Numbered from the stretch's first letter, positions 8,116 to 16,113 are shown. The stretch: DNA of 64,000 nucleotides from Actinomycetes bacterium (GCA_031272275.1 JAISUC010000012.1:66052-130051); one strand, 5' to 3'. Notes: generated by a model not told the origin, from the letters alone. Program-made: numbers and translations.

Positions 8116-10077
8116 CTAGCCGGCGCCTCCGCCGCCGCCGCCGAATCCGCCACCGCCCCCGCCGGTGAAGCCACCGCCGAACCCGCCCCCGCTGGACGAC
8201 GATGACGATGCGGTCTTGGCGATTTCAGCAGCCGCCGCACTGTGCGCGGATGCCAACGCGGTGTTGAACATGGTGGCAGGCGCGTGGTGATAGATGCCGC
8301 CATAGAACCACCACCAGCTGGGGCCGAACGCCGGATCGTTGACCACCTGGGGCAGCGTCACTTTCAGTTGGCGCGCGACCTCGTCAGCAATCCCAAATAC
8401 GGTGGCCAGCACCAGAAAACGCCGCCAGATGATAACCGACGTCGGCGGTGCCTCGTTCAGGCGACTGAAATCGCGCAGGTAGTTACGCAACCCTTTATAG
8501 TACGCGTACAGTTCAGCGCCCTCGCGTGTGCGCCGGTTCATCGCCGCGGCAAACAGCGCGCAGGCCACCAGCGACACCAGTGACAGCACAAACACCACAA
8601 TCGATCCCACGGTAAAGGTCGCCATCATCGCCAACAGCGGCAACACGCACAGTGCGAACGCAAACACTTTCATCGTTTTGCTGGTCGTGTCGATGAACCC
8701 GCGTGCCTCTGCCGCGGCACCGGCCGTGCGCTTCCAGTCCTTAAAGTCCTCGACGTAGCGGTTCGGATGGTCCTGGGCGTAGTCTTTCAGGTCGTCAAAG
8801 GTAAACGCGCGCAGCGTCCCGTCGGGCAACGCGTATTCGCGCGCCGCCGCAAACAGAAAATCGGCCGCCGCCGCATCGACGTCATCGACAATCGCCGCAC
8901 CCGACACGCGGCTGAACAACAACTCGCGCTTGGGTTTTTTCTCGCGCCCGAACAGCCCCGTTTGCGGAATGTCGACCTGTTGCATGCGCACCGCACCGCT
9001 GTCGGTCAGCGACATCAGACACGCGGTCATATCCCGTGTCTCGACCCGGCCCATGCGCATCATCGCGCCGATGACGGCAGGCGACAGGTCCGGCCGCGGG
9101 TCCTCGCGCCAATACTTACCCACATACGCCGGCGCCACGCGGTATTCGCGCCCGTACTTGCGAAACATCAGCCACAAACCCGCAGCCGTCCCCACGGAAA
9201 ACACGGCACCCACCACGGTGACGATCCAAAAAATCCTCCGTTCGCGCGCCTCCTCGCGCGCCTGCGCATCACGTGCCGCCGCGCGTTCGGCGTTCGCTTC
9301 GTCCGCCAGCTGTTGTTCTTCCGCCAGCACAGTGGGCTCGATCAGCCCATCCACCAGCGGGGCCGTCGCAAACGCGTCCGCCGGATACAGCGCCCGAACC
9401 TCGACAAAAGTCTGTGCCGGCAGGGAATCGACCGTCAGCGTGACCGTCCCGTCATTCGCAATCGCCACGTTACCCCACAGCGGCCCGTGTGCCCAAGCCC
9501 GCACATCGGCCTTCGTCAGCGCAGACCCCTCCGGCGGCAGCACCGTCACCCGCAGCGCGCCCAGCTCCAAATCCCAGCCGTCGCCCACCGCCTTCCAGTA
9601 CAGCTGGGCGGCGTCCTCGTGCCGCTCGACCGCACCTGCCGGCAGCGTATAGCTCAACGTATAGCACACCTGCGTGTCGCTCGCCCGGTGATGCAGCGTC
9701 ACCCGCGTCGTCGACCCGCGCTCCTCGACCTCAAAAAACTCGTTGCGATCAGTCGCCGAATCCGCATCCGACAGTCGCGTCGGATCCCCTCCGTCCTGGG
9801 CCCACGTCGCCCCCGAAATCAGCGGAGCCGCCTGCCCGTCGTGCTCCAAATCCCAGTACACGTAGCTGTAATCACCCTCGAACGCAAAGGTCCGCGCCTC
9901 GCTGACCTGCAGCGATCCATCAGCCACCAGCTGCGCGGTGATTTGTGATTCGGTCATCTGATAGTCCTTGGCATGTGCCGTTCGCGTGTAAATCACCGGC
10001 CACGCTGCAGCCAGCATCATCAGCAAAACTATCAGGGGGAGTATGACCCCCGGACATTGCTTAAACCGTCGGGACAT
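8116..10077 (-). CDS. DUF2207 membrane protein with Gly-rich tail
   Basis: 653 residues. A signal-type helix (residues about 10-32) is followed by an extracytoplasmic beta-rich DUF2207 domain (YSYVYWDLEHDG region), a transmembrane segment near 270, a cytoplasmic region, two more membrane helices near 480-530 and a C-terminus made of Ser then Gly/Phe repeats (GGGFGGGFTGGGGGG). This layout is typical of DUF2207 proteins, whose role is unknown. The start at 10077 has GAGGGGGAG just upstream. It overlaps the end of tadA by 17 bp, so the two are probably co-transcribed. Confidence 0.82.
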   Translation of the reverse strand: MSRRFKQCPGVILPLIVLLMMLAAAWPVIYTRTAHAKDYQMTESQITAQLVADGSLQVSEARTFAFEGDYSYVYWDLEHDGQAAPLISGATWAQDGGDPTRLSDADSATDRNEFFEVEERGSTTRVTLHHRASDTQVCYTLSYTLPAGAVERHEDAAQLYWKAVGDGWDLELGALRVTVLPPEGSALTKADVRAWAHGPLWGNVAIANDGTVTLTVDSLPAQTFVEVRALYPADAFATAPLVDGLIEPTVLAEEQQLADEANAERAAARDAQAREEARERRIFWIVTVVGAVFSVGTAAGLWLMFRKYGREYRVAPAYVGKYWREDPRPDLSPAVIGAMMRMGRVETRDMTACLMSLTDSGAVRMQQVDIPQTGLFGREKKPKRELLFSRVSGAAIVDDVDAAAADFLFAAAREYALPDGTLRAFTFDDLKDYAQDHPNRYVEDFKDWKRTAGAAAEARGFIDTTSKTMKVFAFALCVLPLLAMMATFTVGSIVVFVLSLVSLVACALFAAAMNRRTREGAELYAYYKGLRNYLRDFSRLNEAPPTSVIIWRRFLVLATVFGIADEVARQLKVTLPQVVNDPAFGPSWWWFYGGIYHHAPATMFNTALASAHSAAAAEIAKTASSSSSSGGGFGGGFTGGGGGGFGGGGGGAG

Positions 10078-10585
10078 GCTCCCCCTCGTTTCTTTGTATG
10101 TGTTTTTCATCGGTATCATTTCCGGATTTTCTGCGCGCGGCGAAAAAGTCGCGCAACAGCGTCGCCGACCGGTCCGCCAAAACGCCGCCGGTGACATCGA
10201 AGCGATGGTTCAGACGGCTGTCGGCGTGCAGTTCGTACAGGCTGCCCGTGGCGCCGGCTTTGGGGTCGGGCGCGCCATAGACGCAGCGTGCGATACGTGC
10301 CTGATGCATCAGACCGGCGCACATCGGACAGGGCTCCAGCGTGACGTAGACCGTGCAATCGGACAGGCGCCAGCGGTTCAAGGCACGGGCGGCGTCACGG
10401 ATCGCCAGCAGCTCGGCGTGCGCGGCGGGGTCGCGGTCGGTTTCACGGCGGTTGTGGGCGGCTGCGACGACGCGCCCGTCACAGACCACGACCGCGCCGA
10501 TGGGGACTTCGCCCATGTCGGCGGCGGCGCGTGCCCGGTCCAACGCAAGCTGCATGGCGTGTTCGTCGGTCATCGTGGTTTCCAT
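10061..10585 (-). CDS. tadA: tRNA-specific adenosine deaminase
   Basis: Converts A34 of tRNA-Arg(ACG) to inosine. 174 residues, normal length. The zinc and catalytic motifs are complete: HAE at residues 56-58 and PCPMC at about 85-89. The ATG at 10585 lies exactly 7 nt after a TATAGT box (10593-10598 on the complement), the arrangement of a leaderless mRNA; ATG 10573 is an alternative. The 3' end overlaps the DUF2207 gene. Confidence 0.92.
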   Translation of the reverse strand: METTMTDEHAMQLALDRARAAADMGEVPIGAVVVCDGRVVAAAHNRRETDRDPAAHAELLAIRDAARALNRWRLSDCTVYVTLEPCPMCAGLMHQARIARCVYGAPDPKAGATGSLYELHADSRLNHRFDVTGGVLADRSATLLRDFFAARRKSGNDTDEKHIQRNEGEHVPTV

Positions 10586-10652
10586 GGCTAATACTATACC
10601 GCGTGGCACGGACAAAGGTGTGGTATCGTTGTGTGGCGCGAAAACATCGCAG

Positions 10653-10745
10653 GGAGGGGTGGCAGAGCGGTTGAATGCACCGGTCTTGAAAACCGGCATA
10701 CGGGCAGCCCCCGTATCGTGGGTTCGAATCCCACCCCCTCCGCCA
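10653..10745 (+). tRNA. tRNA-Ser (TGA)
   Basis: Class II tRNA of 93 nt with encoded CCA. Acceptor GGAGGGG/CCCCTCC, anticodon loop CTTGAAA (anticodon TGA), long variable arm, T loop GGTTCGAATCC. Its 3' end marks the left edge of the accessory island. Confidence 0.95.
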
Positions 10746-10934
10746 GCCGCGTATCTGTAACTGCTTTGCCACGTCGTTGCCGTTGTGGGTGGCATTGCGC
10801 GAAATGTGGCGTGATAAGTTTTTGGAATTCGCTCCAAAAACTCTTGATACTTTTGTATTTTTGGGATAGACCATCTATACAGAAACGGAGCTACTTACAA
10901 CTTTTTGACTGCAATTTTCGCTGGAGGGCTTACC

Positions 10935-11135
10935 ATGATTGAACGCGAAGAATGCGTGGAACGCCTAATCGGCTCTCACGAACGTCCGTACCCATCACCC
11001 CCATTATCCGTATGTCCGTGCAAAGCGCTATTATGGGCAGGTGTTGGAACAGCGTTACCGACAGACGGAACAGGTGACGAGCTGTTCTCCGCACACGCGG
11101 GGCGATCTTGGGCAAAGCGCTTAAATTGCATTTAA
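10935..11135 (+). pseudogene. Possible gene remnant at island edge
   Basis: A short frame from ATG 10935 (GGAGG at about 10922) begins MIEREECVERLIGSHERPY, then loses protein-like character and runs through the degenerate CRISPR repeat at 11082. No family is recognised. It may be the start of a gene cut by a rearrangement at the repeat. Confidence 0.3.
11082..11108 (+). CRISPR. Degenerate outlying copy of the I-E-like repeat
   Basis: CTGTTCTCCGCACACGCGGG followed by GCGATCTT matches the repeat of the array at 11834 except for one substitution in the first arm, one lost G in the second arm and a changed end. It lies 752 bp upstream of the first intact repeat, with gene(s) in between. Confidence 0.6.
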
Positions 11136-11165
11136 GTGCGTCTGACGAGAGGAGAGTTGGAAGAT

Positions 11166-11405
11166 ATGTTATTTAATAGAGATCTAATCCACATATGTGA
11201 TAGATGTGGGCAATACGCGGTGGTTGACGAAGACGATGAACTTGGCAAGAAAGGGATTATCAACCGCAAGCACTATGATGATGGATGGCGTATACGGTAC
11301 ATTGGAGACAACACGCGAGTAAAGTTGTGCGCAAGATGCGTTGATGATTTTAACTTGGATATGGAGTTCTTTATGAGAGAAGGGAGCTATAGCGACAATC
11401 CCTAA
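11166..11405 (+). CDS. Small CxxC-CxxC protein, function unknown
   Basis: 79 residues from ATG 11166, chosen because GGAGAG lies 9 nt upstream; a GTG at 11136 would add 10 residues. Two CxxC pairs, ICDRCG near residue 10 and LCARCV near 58, probably bind one zinc ion. Codons are AT-rich compared with the chromosome, so it is probably imported DNA, of the kind seen in phage and plasmid small-protein genes. No named family is recognised. Confidence 0.6.
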   Translation: MLFNRDLIHICDRCGQYAVVDEDDELGKKGIINRKHYDDGWRIRYIGDNTRVKLCARCVDDFNLDMEFFMREGSYSDNP

Positions 11406-11442
11406 GAATACAACAATTATTGATGGCAAGGTGTTGGAAGCC

Positions 11443-11670
11443 ATGGTGCATGACGTGCGGGCGTTGTTGTTAAAGAACCATGAGAAAGGGAAGTTCTTTG
11501 AAGAGACCTCGTTTGATGTGGATATCATCAGGCTTTGGGATGAAAAAGTCAATGAGGTGCAAAGCGGCGTGTCCTATGTTGCACGCGGCGACGGCTGGGG
11601 TACAGCAAGGCGAGCAAGATGCGCAAGGCGAAGCGGCGGGCCGCTTCGCGGCACATTGAAAACTGAATAG
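11443..11670 (+). CDS. Small hypothetical protein, doubtful C-terminus
   Basis: Starts 38 bp after the previous gene (ATG 11443; GTG 11431 also possible). The first 40 residues (VHDVRALLLKNHEKGKFFEE..., then DIIRLWDEKVNEV) look like a real helical protein. The last 35 are Arg/Gly/Ala-rich, and part is encoded by the perfect 9-bp hairpin GCGAAGCGG/CCGCTTCGC near 11620-11650. The original C-terminus was probably lost here. No family assigned. Confidence 0.4.
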   Translation: MVHDVRALLLKNHEKGKFFEETSFDVDIIRLWDEKVNEVQSGVSYVARGDGWGTARRARCARRSGGPLRGTLKTE

Positions 11671-11833
11671 ATTCAGTCTGGCATACCACACAGATTGACG
11701 AATTCCGGCCAAACTGCGGCGGGGAGTCTCAGAATTTCCTGAATCACCCCTGATCAGGTTGTGGCGTTTTTGGAAGTGAATTAATTCGTGCGGTAAAATA
11801 CGGATGCGAGTGAGAGAGCTGGGATCCTTTAGT
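11671..11833 (+). promoter_or_regulatory. Leader and promoter of the orphan CRISPR array
   Basis: A gene-free 163 bp directly before the first intact repeat. TTGGAA (11770-11775), an 18-bp spacer and TAAAAT (11794-11799) form a promoter whose transcript would start near 11806, about 28 nt before repeat 1, as in functional CRISPR leaders. Together with the repeat orientation (CCCCGC...GCGGGG, then TGATCC) this sets transcription rightward. Confidence 0.6.
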
Positions 11834-12194
11834 CTGTTCCCCGCACACGCGGGGGTGATCCTGTTATAATAAAGAAAACGGGCTCCCGGTAGCTCTGTTC
11901 CCCGCACACGCGGGGGTGATCCCGCCCGGTTCTGTACCTCCATTCCGTAGCCGGGCGCGGGGAACTAAGTTGGGAGCGGGTTCGCCCGCTCCCCCTGTAC
12001 CGTGCCACCGAAAGGTTCTCGCGGTACTGAAAGGAGCAGGGATGCTGTTCCCCGCACACGCGGGGGTGATCCCACGCTTTGCATTAAAGCGTGGGGTCTT
12101 GACGACTGTTCCCCGCACACGCGGGGGTGATCCTATATCGGAGGGATACACGCAGGGCGGTAGCGACTGTTCCCCGCACACGCGGGGGTGATCC
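11834..12194 (+). CRISPR. Type I-E-like CRISPR array, first block (five repeats)
   Basis: Identical 28-bp repeats begin at 11834, 11895, 12045, 12106 and 12167 (CTGTTCCCCGCACACGCGGG then GGTGATCC). Spacing is 61 bp except between the second and third, where 122 bp replace the spacer. The 33-bp spacers are at 11862-11894, 12073-12105 and 12134-12166. The inner palindrome CCCCGC/GCGGGG and 28+33 unit are those of type I-E. No cas gene is in the window, so the array is an orphan here. The leader lies on the left. Confidence 0.93.
11923..12044 (+). ncRNA. Structured 122-nt interval inside the array
   Basis: Between repeats 2 and 3 there are three successive stems: CGCCCGG (11923) with CCGGGCG (11951); GGGAGCGGG with CCCGCTCCC (11972-11993) closed by a TTCG tetraloop; and GTACCG (11997) with CGGTAC (12022), which encloses ACC-GAAA-GGT. 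In addition GCGGGGAAC (11957-11965) is the exact complement of GTTCCCCGC in repeat 2. It has no reading frame. Being a structured RNA is inferred from these pairings. Confidence 0.4.
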
Positions 12195-12241
12195 TACACG
12201 TGCGGTTTGAGAGCGGTGCGGAGGTAGTCGAGGATGTATGA
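12194..12241 (+). pseudogene. 3' end of a gene cut off by a CRISPR repeat
   Basis: Immediately after repeat 5 an open frame reads HVRFESGAEVVEDV and stops at 12241, overlapping the next ATG by 8 nt. The acidic, protein-like tail and the tight overlap are what is seen at gene junctions in phage genomes. Everything upstream of it is missing and replaced by the repeat. The evidence is short, so this is tentative. Confidence 0.35.
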
Positions 12242-12638
12242 TGTAACCCATAAGAATGACGTGTTACTATTCCCTTGGAACCTGATAGAGCGTTTTCGAC
12301 CGCGCGCAATAAAAGGGTGGTTCAAACACGTATACCAGCGTTATCGTTATGGCGTAAGCTATAAAGACGCGTGGTGCTTAGATATTTACCTTATGAAGGT
12401 TATTTTCAACGGCGTCAAGGTTTTGCGTGATGACAGCGCAAACATTGTCGATTGGGATTATGAACAGCCGGGCGGCTTTACGCGCACGACGATGAATGAG
12501 TTTTTGAGCAAGTTAAAAGGGCGTATAGACCGCTACGACGCTTACGATGAAACACCGGATGAGTTGGATGCCGGTTATAAAGTAGATGCGGAATTGTTCA
12601 CCGAGTTGGGGGAGAAGTTGCATAGTCTATGGTGGTAA
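12234..12638 (+). CDS. Phage-like hypothetical protein
   Basis: 134 residues, ATG 12234 with GGAGG 10 nt upstream. The central part, FKHVYQRYRYGVSYKDAW then CLDIYLMKVI, resembles a conserved stretch of small phage/prophage proteins of unknown role (R.RYGYS..D.W.LD.YL..VI). Codon use is clearly more AT-rich than the chromosome. It lies between CRISPR repeats at 12167 and 13162 and overlaps the next gene by 10 bp. The function is not known. Confidence 0.65.
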   Translation: MYDVTHKNDVLLFPWNLIERFRPRAIKGWFKHVYQRYRYGVSYKDAWCLDIYLMKVIFNGVKVLRDDSANIVDWDYEQPGGFTRTTMNEFLSKLKGRIDRYDAYDETPDELDAGYKVDAELFTELGEKLHSLWW

Positions 12639-13057
12639 TTATGAAAACGTCAATGAGTACCCCGCGGAGGGTTATCAAGAAAAAATTCTACGCAAAGGCG
12701 GGAGTTGTTATAGAGCATTTGCTGAAGTTGGCGCTGTTCCCTGGCGTACAATCATCCGGTAAATGGAAACAATCTATATACGCGGCAATATATCATCTCG
12801 CATTGGACAAAGGCAATCGTCTACCCAGTTATGAATTTATGTATGACGAAGTAGAGTTGAAAAAATGTTTTGATTCGGTTCCGCGCGAATATGAGTATGG
12901 GGGAGTCACGAAACGCGTAACTAACTGGGATAATGCGTTTGAGTTAGTTAAGGGGTATTTTGATTGGTTAACAACCGAACTTGCTTATAACAGAGTGCTG
13001 AGCAGGCAAGAAGCCTACGACACGATTGATTGTTTGATAGATGTATGGAATATTTGA
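12629..13057 (+). CDS. Hypothetical protein, probably phage-derived
   Basis: 142 residues from ATG 12629 (138 from ATG 12641). Basic N-terminus, then a mostly helical protein with DWLTTELAYNRVLSRQEAYD near the end. DUF29-like folds came to mind, but its defining motifs are not visible. Low GC and overlaps with both neighbours (10 bp and 17 bp) indicate a compact imported cluster. Function unknown. Confidence 0.6.
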   Translation: MVVIMKTSMSTPRRVIKKKFYAKAGVVIEHLLKLALFPGVQSSGKWKQSIYAAIYHLALDKGNRLPSYEFMYDEVELKKCFDSVPREYEYGGVTKRVTNWDNAFELVKGYFDWLTTELAYNRVLSRQEAYDTIDCLIDVWNI

Positions 13058-13161
13058 CATACCGGCGCACTGGGACGCGCGCGTAGATGGGGATAGACTA
13101 GAAATATATCCTCCGCCGGGCGCTAATTTGCTACCACTAGTTATCGTGCCGGAGGACGGAA
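13041..13161 (+). pseudogene. Gene truncated by a CRISPR repeat
   Basis: From ATG 13041 a protein-like frame (MYGIFDIPAHWDARVDGDRL, then EIYPPPGANLLPLVIVPEDG) runs 40 codons and then enters the repeat at 13162. It continues as repeat-encoded TVPRTRGGDP through two repeats and a spacer to a stop at 13247. The start overlaps the previous gene by 17 bp. The break coincides with the repeat edge. No family identified. Confidence 0.55.
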
Positions 13162-13250
13162 CTGTTCCCCGCACACGCGGGGGTGATCCCTCTCGGCCGC
13201 ACGCCGCCGCCTCGAGGAGCTCCTGTTCCCCGCACACGCGGGGGTGATCC
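13162..13250 (+). CRISPR. CRISPR array, second block (two repeats, one spacer)
   Basis: Perfect 28-bp repeats at 13162-13189 and 13223-13250 flank a normal 33-bp spacer (13190-13222). Repeats and register are identical to the first block, 967 bp to the left. Confidence 0.92.
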
Positions 13251-13346
13251 CCCAGCTATGAGAGAGCGGGGTTGTTCGACTCCCCGGAATTAGTGATGAA
13301 TATGGACCGGCGCGTGCCGTGCGCCGTGGAGGATCGCGCGTTTTTG

Positions 13347-14729
13347 CTAGCGCGGGCGGTACTGTGCCGGCGGCTGTTTCGGACCGCTGTCCTTTTCACG
13401 GCCGGTGCCAGCCGCCGCACGCGCGCGTGCCGCTCTCGCTGCGAACGGCTCGAGGTACATCGGGGAGCTCGAGCCCAAGCCGCGTCCCGGAATCGAGATT
13501 TGCCGCCCGACGTGTTTTCCCAGAGTTGCCACTCTCTCACCAACCCCCGCCAGTACGGTATCGAGTGCCCTGCGGTGTGTCGGTGACAGATTGTATGCAG
13601 GTTTCAATATCGCGCCGATTTCATCAACTATGCCGTCGAGCAAGCCGGTTTCGTACCACGGAACGTTCTGAAGTATGTCGAGTTGTGCCGCAGGGGCGAC
13701 ACCAAACGGTTCCAGTTGCTCAAAAGTTGCCTCACCACGCGCGAGCTTCTCGATTCCATCCGCATAGTTCAGGCTGTTTCCGGTATCAAAGACCGGAGCT
13801 GGTCGCGTAAACTTGAGCGTCTCGACATTGCGAATCAGCCCAAAGTTGTTGTAGTGTCGGTCGGTGTTTGCCAGCAGATAGTCGCAAACGAGCATTTTCG
13901 ACATGTGCGTCTCGATGTCTGCGACACCGAGCTTAAGCGCACTCATCAAATAGTTTTCGTAAGCGACAGTCGCTAGTCCCCGGTAGTTATAGCCGAAGTA
14001 ATCACGAATCTGGATCGCGGCGACAAGTTCTTCGTTATCGGATACCATGTTCTCGCTGACGGCGTATGTGCCATCGTCGTCAGTCACAACGTGATACTGG
14101 ACATAACCGGCCTCACCAAAGACACGCCGATACAGGGCACTCGCGGCAACTTCGTTATATGCGACCCGGGGATTATCGGTCGGAGCCTTTTTGTAGAGCA
14201 GCCGTTTACCGTCCCGAATGCGCCACGCCTTGACCATCATGCCGTCTGTGGTTGCTGTCGGGCTCATCAGGCTGCGAGCCGCCGCTAGCGCACGTCCAGC
14301 ACGTGAGAACATGGCGCGTCCCATATCATCGGTAAAATCATTCGTGAAATAGTTGATTTCGTCCCAAGTGATGGTAGCCGCCGTGTCTCTGACCCAATAC
14401 TGATCCGATAGGGAAAGAGCGTGATTAATGAGCAGCAGTTCCTCGATGATGTCACGGTCGGGCATTTCGGGCGTATGCTCATAAAGTCTGCGCAAGCTCT
14501 GCCGCAAACCGGAACGCAAAGTCGGGATACGCCGCTCCTCCCACCACCATTGCAGGGCGTAGGCAAGATCAGGTCCGGTCAGCCGGCCTGCGGCACGTTG
14601 TGTCCATAAAGGCCCCGCAGCGATGTCGAAGACCTCGTTCACCCGTTCTACTCGGCGCAGGAATGTGTTGTACGTATAGGAGAGCACCGGGGTGCGCTTG
14701 TTCATCAGTATGTATTCCTGCTGTGCCAT
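13347..14729 (-). CDS. HipA-like kinase 1
   Basis: 460 residues from ATG 14729; ATG 14705 (AGGA 9 nt upstream) is an alternative. The catalytic loop NTDRHYNNFGLIRN with catalytic Asp at about 290 and the metal-binding PVFDTGNS (Asp about 315) are those of HipA-type Ser/Thr kinases. Known HipA toxins phosphorylate targets such as glutamyl-tRNA synthetase; the target here is unknown. No HipB-like antitoxin gene is adjacent. TATAAT at 14737-14742 (complement) sits 7 nt before ATG 14729, suggesting a leaderless mRNA. The first 14 codons and promoter are identical to those of HipA-like kinase 2, after which the sequences diverge strongly. The gene fills a CRISPR repeat interval and lies antisense to array transcription. 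The C-terminal 40 residues are Ala/Arg/Gly-rich and probably disordered. Confidence 0.82.
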   Translation of the reverse strand: MAQQEYILMNKRTPVLSYTYNTFLRRVERVNEVFDIAAGPLWTQRAAGRLTGPDLAYALQWWWEERRIPTLRSGLRQSLRRLYEHTPEMPDRDIIEELLLINHALSLSDQYWVRDTAATITWDEINYFTNDFTDDMGRAMFSRAGRALAAARSLMSPTATTDGMMVKAWRIRDGKRLLYKKAPTDNPRVAYNEVAASALYRRVFGEAGYVQYHVVTDDDGTYAVSENMVSDNEELVAAIQIRDYFGYNYRGLATVAYENYLMSALKLGVADIETHMSKMLVCDYLLANTDRHYNNFGLIRNVETLKFTRPAPVFDTGNSLNYADGIEKLARGEATFEQLEPFGVAPAAQLDILQNVPWYETGLLDGIVDEIGAILKPAYNLSPTHRRALDTVLAGVGERVATLGKHVGRQISIPGRGLGSSSPMYLEPFAARAARARAAAGTGREKDSGPKQPPAQYRPR

Positions 14730-14775
14730 GCCTGACATTATAGCGCCGGCGGCATCGCGCACAGCGATATTTATA
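14683..14775 (-). repeat. 93-bp direct repeat, copy 1 (promoter and gene start)
   Basis: Identical base for base to 16008-16100. It spans the TATAAT box, the start region and the first codons of HipA-like kinase 1. Identity ends exactly where CRISPR repeat 8 begins at 14776. Confidence 0.93.
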
Positions 14776-16054
14776 CTGTTCCCCGCACACGCGGGGGTGA
14801 TCCCGGCTCACACTCCGCTGTGGCAAGCCGGACAGTTCCGCATTCACGTGCCCGCGCGCAAACCGTCTCCACGCGTGACTCGACACCTGCAACCAGAGCT
14901 TTGATGCGTGCTTGTCCCGCATCCCCGAGCGCGGCGAGGTCGGACTGTTGTAAGACCGCCTCCATCTCTTCGGCGAAACCGTGCAGCGCATCCGGATCAA
15001 ACCACGAATAGTCACTGACCAGGCCGAGCTGAGCTGTTGGGTCTTGAATGAACGGCTTAGCCTGCCAGTCGGTGGTGAACGCATCCGGGTCTGTGTGGGC
15101 GAGATTGGCTGAGGAGAACAGAATCGCCCCGTTGTCGAATATGGGCGCAAAGCGCGTCTCGCCGGTTTCGATGTTGCGGATCAGCCCGAAGTTGCGGTAA
15201 TGGCGATCGTAGTTGGCTAGGATGAAGTCGCAAACAAGCATCTTCGCAAGCCCGGTTTCGATCTCGACAACCCCCAAGTGCTTGCAGCCGGCGACAAACC
15301 GTTCGTAGGGCGTCATATTCGCTGGCGCATATGCCCATTCGCGCACGCTTAATGCGGGTATGAGCTCTTCGGCCGGGGTAATCATGTTCTCGCAAAGCGA
15401 GTAAAATGCGCCGGACTGCGTGCGCGCAAGTCGGTAGCGCACGTATTCGCCCGGGTTTAACAGTCGGTCGTAGAGCAAAGTTGCGATGTGTTCGTTGACC
15501 GGTTCAATGGAAACAATGCCATCGCGCCCGGCTTTCAGCAACACGCGCTTGCCGCCGATAATCTTCCAGCGTTTGCGCAAGATGCCGTCTCCCGACCCGT
15601 CCGGGGAACGCAGCGACAGCGAGTCGTCCGGCTCACTTCCTGAAATCTCCCCCATGAGGGCTCGCCCGACATCTTCGGAAAAATCGTTGTCAAAGAAGTT
15701 GACTTCATCCCACGTGAGTCCCTCCGGTGGGCAAAGCCAATACCGATCAGTAAGCGCAAGACCGTAGTTGCGCTCGAGGAGCTCAGTTGCACCGGACACC
15801 GGCAGCACATCGAGTGCACGCGCCAAGTGTTGGCGGGATGCCGGTATGGCGCGGCGATTCCACCATGTGGCGAGCCGTTCAGCACGTATGTCTGCGGTAG
15901 TCGTCGCACAGCGGTGTTCGACAAAGATGTCGAGCGGGGCCAGTGCAGGGTTGATCACCTCAACTATTTCGGCGGGAGCATGGCGTGTATTGTCATACGC
16001 GCACGTAAGCACCGGGGTGCGCTTGTTCATCAGTATGTATTCCTGCTGTGCCAT
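14771..16054 (-). CDS. HipA-like kinase 2, C-terminus encoded by a CRISPR repeat
   Basis: 427 residues from ATG 16054 (7 nt after TATAAT at 16062-16067; ATG 16030 with AGGA is the alternative). Catalytic loop NYDRHYRNFGLIRN with Asp at about 283 and APIFDNGAI with Asp at about 307 identify the HipA fold; WDEVNFFDNDFSEDVGRAL is shared with kinase 1. The frame runs into the CRISPR repeat at 14776-14803 and ends GSPPRVRGTV, so the natural C-terminus may have been replaced. No antitoxin gene is adjacent. It is antisense to array transcription. Kinase activity is expected from the intact motifs; toxicity is inference. Confidence 0.82.
   Translation of the reverse strand: MAQQEYILMNKRTPVLTCAYDNTRHAPAEIVEVINPALAPLDIFVEHRCATTTADIRAERLATWWNRRAIPASRQHLARALDVLPVSGATELLERNYGLALTDRYWLCPPEGLTWDEVNFFDNDFSEDVGRALMGEISGSEPDDSLSLRSPDGSGDGILRKRWKIIGGKRVLLKAGRDGIVSIEPVNEHIATLLYDRLLNPGEYVRYRLARTQSGAFYSLCENMITPAEELIPALSVREWAYAPANMTPYERFVAGCKHLGVVEIETGLAKMLVCDFILANYDRHYRNFGLIRNIETGETRFAPIFDNGAILFSSANLAHTDPDAFTTDWQAKPFIQDPTAQLGLVSDYSWFDPDALHGFAEEMEAVLQQSDLAALGDAGQARIKALVAGVESRVETVCARARECGTVRLATAECEPGSPPRVRGTV
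14776..14803 (+). CRISPR. Single CRISPR repeat between the two HipA-like genes
   Basis: A perfect 28-bp copy of the array repeat. On the minus strand it is translated as GSPPRVRGT, the C-terminus of HipA-like kinase 2. Confidence 0.92.
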
Positions 16055-16100
16055 GCCTGACATTATAGCGCCGGCGGCATCGCGCACAGCGATATTTATA
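16008..16100 (-). repeat. 93-bp direct repeat, copy 2 (promoter and gene start)
   Basis: Identical to 14683-14775. In this copy another 62 bp of AT-rich DNA separate it from the CRISPR repeat at 16163. Confidence 0.93.
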
Positions 16101-16113
16101 TATTGCTGTATTT

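Noticed and set aside
10037..10050. GGGGGAGTATGACCCCC as another 13-mer copy
   Set aside because: Centre and second arm differ; it overlaps the ribosome site and first codons of the DUF2207 gene, which explain part of it.
13319..13810. Forward frames opposite the HipA-like genes as antitoxin genes
   Set aside because: Their products are low-complexity Arg/Ser/Pro-rich and show no HTH; they mirror the kinase codons.
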